Source of the DNA: Ariolimax columbianus
Lineage: Eukaryota; Mollusca; Gastropoda; Stylommatophora; Arionidae
Length of the DNA stretch: 64,000 nt
Direction of reading: 5' to 3'
Assembly: GCA_036924085.1 (NCBI GenBank)
Contig: JAVGWX010000011.1
Coordinates: forward strand, 14,722,818 to 14,786,817
Shown: positions 63,794 through 64,000 of the stretch, piece by piece
How positions within the stretch are numbered: position 1 is the stretch's first letter
Layout of the letters: the number at the start of each line of letters is the position of its first letter
Notes under the pieces: generated by a model
Database searches by the model: none
What the model was told of the DNA's origin: nothing
The model's input: the letters and a program-made list of their open reading frames with translations, nothing else
Program-made: the position numbers and the translations under genes

Positions 63794-63819
63794 GTAAGTC
63801 ATTCTATTATGTTAATCTT

Positions 63820-64000
63820 AATTTCTTTATACTGTTTAGAAGACTCTGCAGAGTCTGTATACAACCAGTTTCTTCTATTCCACTTGATCTAAACATAGCT
63901 AGGTGCATTCAATCGATTCTTGAATGCATTAACTGACCCTGCCTCCATTATTTCCTGTGGTAATGCACCCCAAAGCACTCACCATTCTCTGACTACACAA
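63820..64000 (-). mobile_element. CR1-like LINE 3' end, cut by the window edge
   Basis: Hairpin with the perfect palindrome GACTCTGCAGAGTC at 63842-63855, then antisense of the C-terminal codons (AATGCATTAACTGACCCTGC, TAATGCACCCCAAAGC). It starts 27 bp after the exon 18 donor. Confidence 0.88.

Overview
This is a window of animal nuclear DNA. It is intron-rich, AT-rich and full of transposons. One host gene is recognisable, on the + strand: the 5' portion of the ortholog of ATM (ataxia telangiectasia mutated), the PI3K-like DNA-damage checkpoint kinase. I could follow 18 coding exons from the start codon at 3643 to a splice donor after 63793. They total 3107 nt, or 1035 codons plus 2 nt. Every intron has GT/AG ends and every phase fits the next exon, so the reading frame stays open throughout. 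The order of conserved segments follows vertebrate ATM: the TAN motif with ATERK, then the N-terminal alpha-solenoid. The kinase end of the gene lies beyond the right edge.

The introns (about 0.5 to 5.9 kb each) are almost entirely repeats. I see several LINE groups. RTE-like copies are scattered throughout. A CR1-like family ends in a hairpin and a TTAAG tail. At least three groups carry RNase H; I call them LINE-A, LINE-B and LINE-C. There are three tRNA-derived SINE families (A, B, C), a 350-bp SINE-like family D, and a (CAA)n-tailed family C. DNA transposons are represented by piggyBac-like elements with TTAA ends and a transposase remnant, a mariner remnant and a hAT-like remnant. Many insertions can be delimited by target-site duplications, and some can be compared with an unoccupied copy of the same target elsewhere in the window. 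Minisatellites are unusually abundant, with units of about 30, 33, 38, 45-50, 77, 79 and 125 bp.

The LINE protein types (RNase H elements with a C-terminal CPCG/CGTG zinc-knuckle-like segment, and CR1-like elements) together with vertebrate-like ATM introns suggest an invertebrate, probably a lophotrochozoan such as a mollusc. This is an inference with modest confidence.

Layout: 1-3584 upstream repeats; 3643-3711 exon 1; 5750-5866 exon 2; 7225-10601 LINE-A; 11730-11874 exon 3, whose end has been amplified into a minisatellite; 14350-14514, 18650-18809 and 22424-22583 exons 4-6, each followed by repeats; 27332-27436, 27950-28026 and 31670-31724 exons 7-9, with a multi-layer transposon nest in intron 8; 33.2-36.9 kb a CR1-like LINE; 36987-37168 exon 10; 38.3-39.4 kb minisatellite; 40509-40614 a ghost copy of the exon 11 acceptor; 41747-41854 exon 11; 43.6-45.4 kb LINE-B; 46609-46731 exon 12 with a SINE just upstream; 49019-49664 the large exon 13; 50780-50902, 51883-52209 and 56620-56851 exons 14-16; 54.5-58.4 kb satellites; 59.25-59.98 kb piggyBac relic; 61417-61646 and 63711-63793 exons 17-18.

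The most noteworthy signals concern repeats meeting exons: a minisatellite seeded from an exon and its splice donor, a duplicated exon acceptor 1153 bp upstream of the real one, and a young SINE 27 bp from a splice acceptor.
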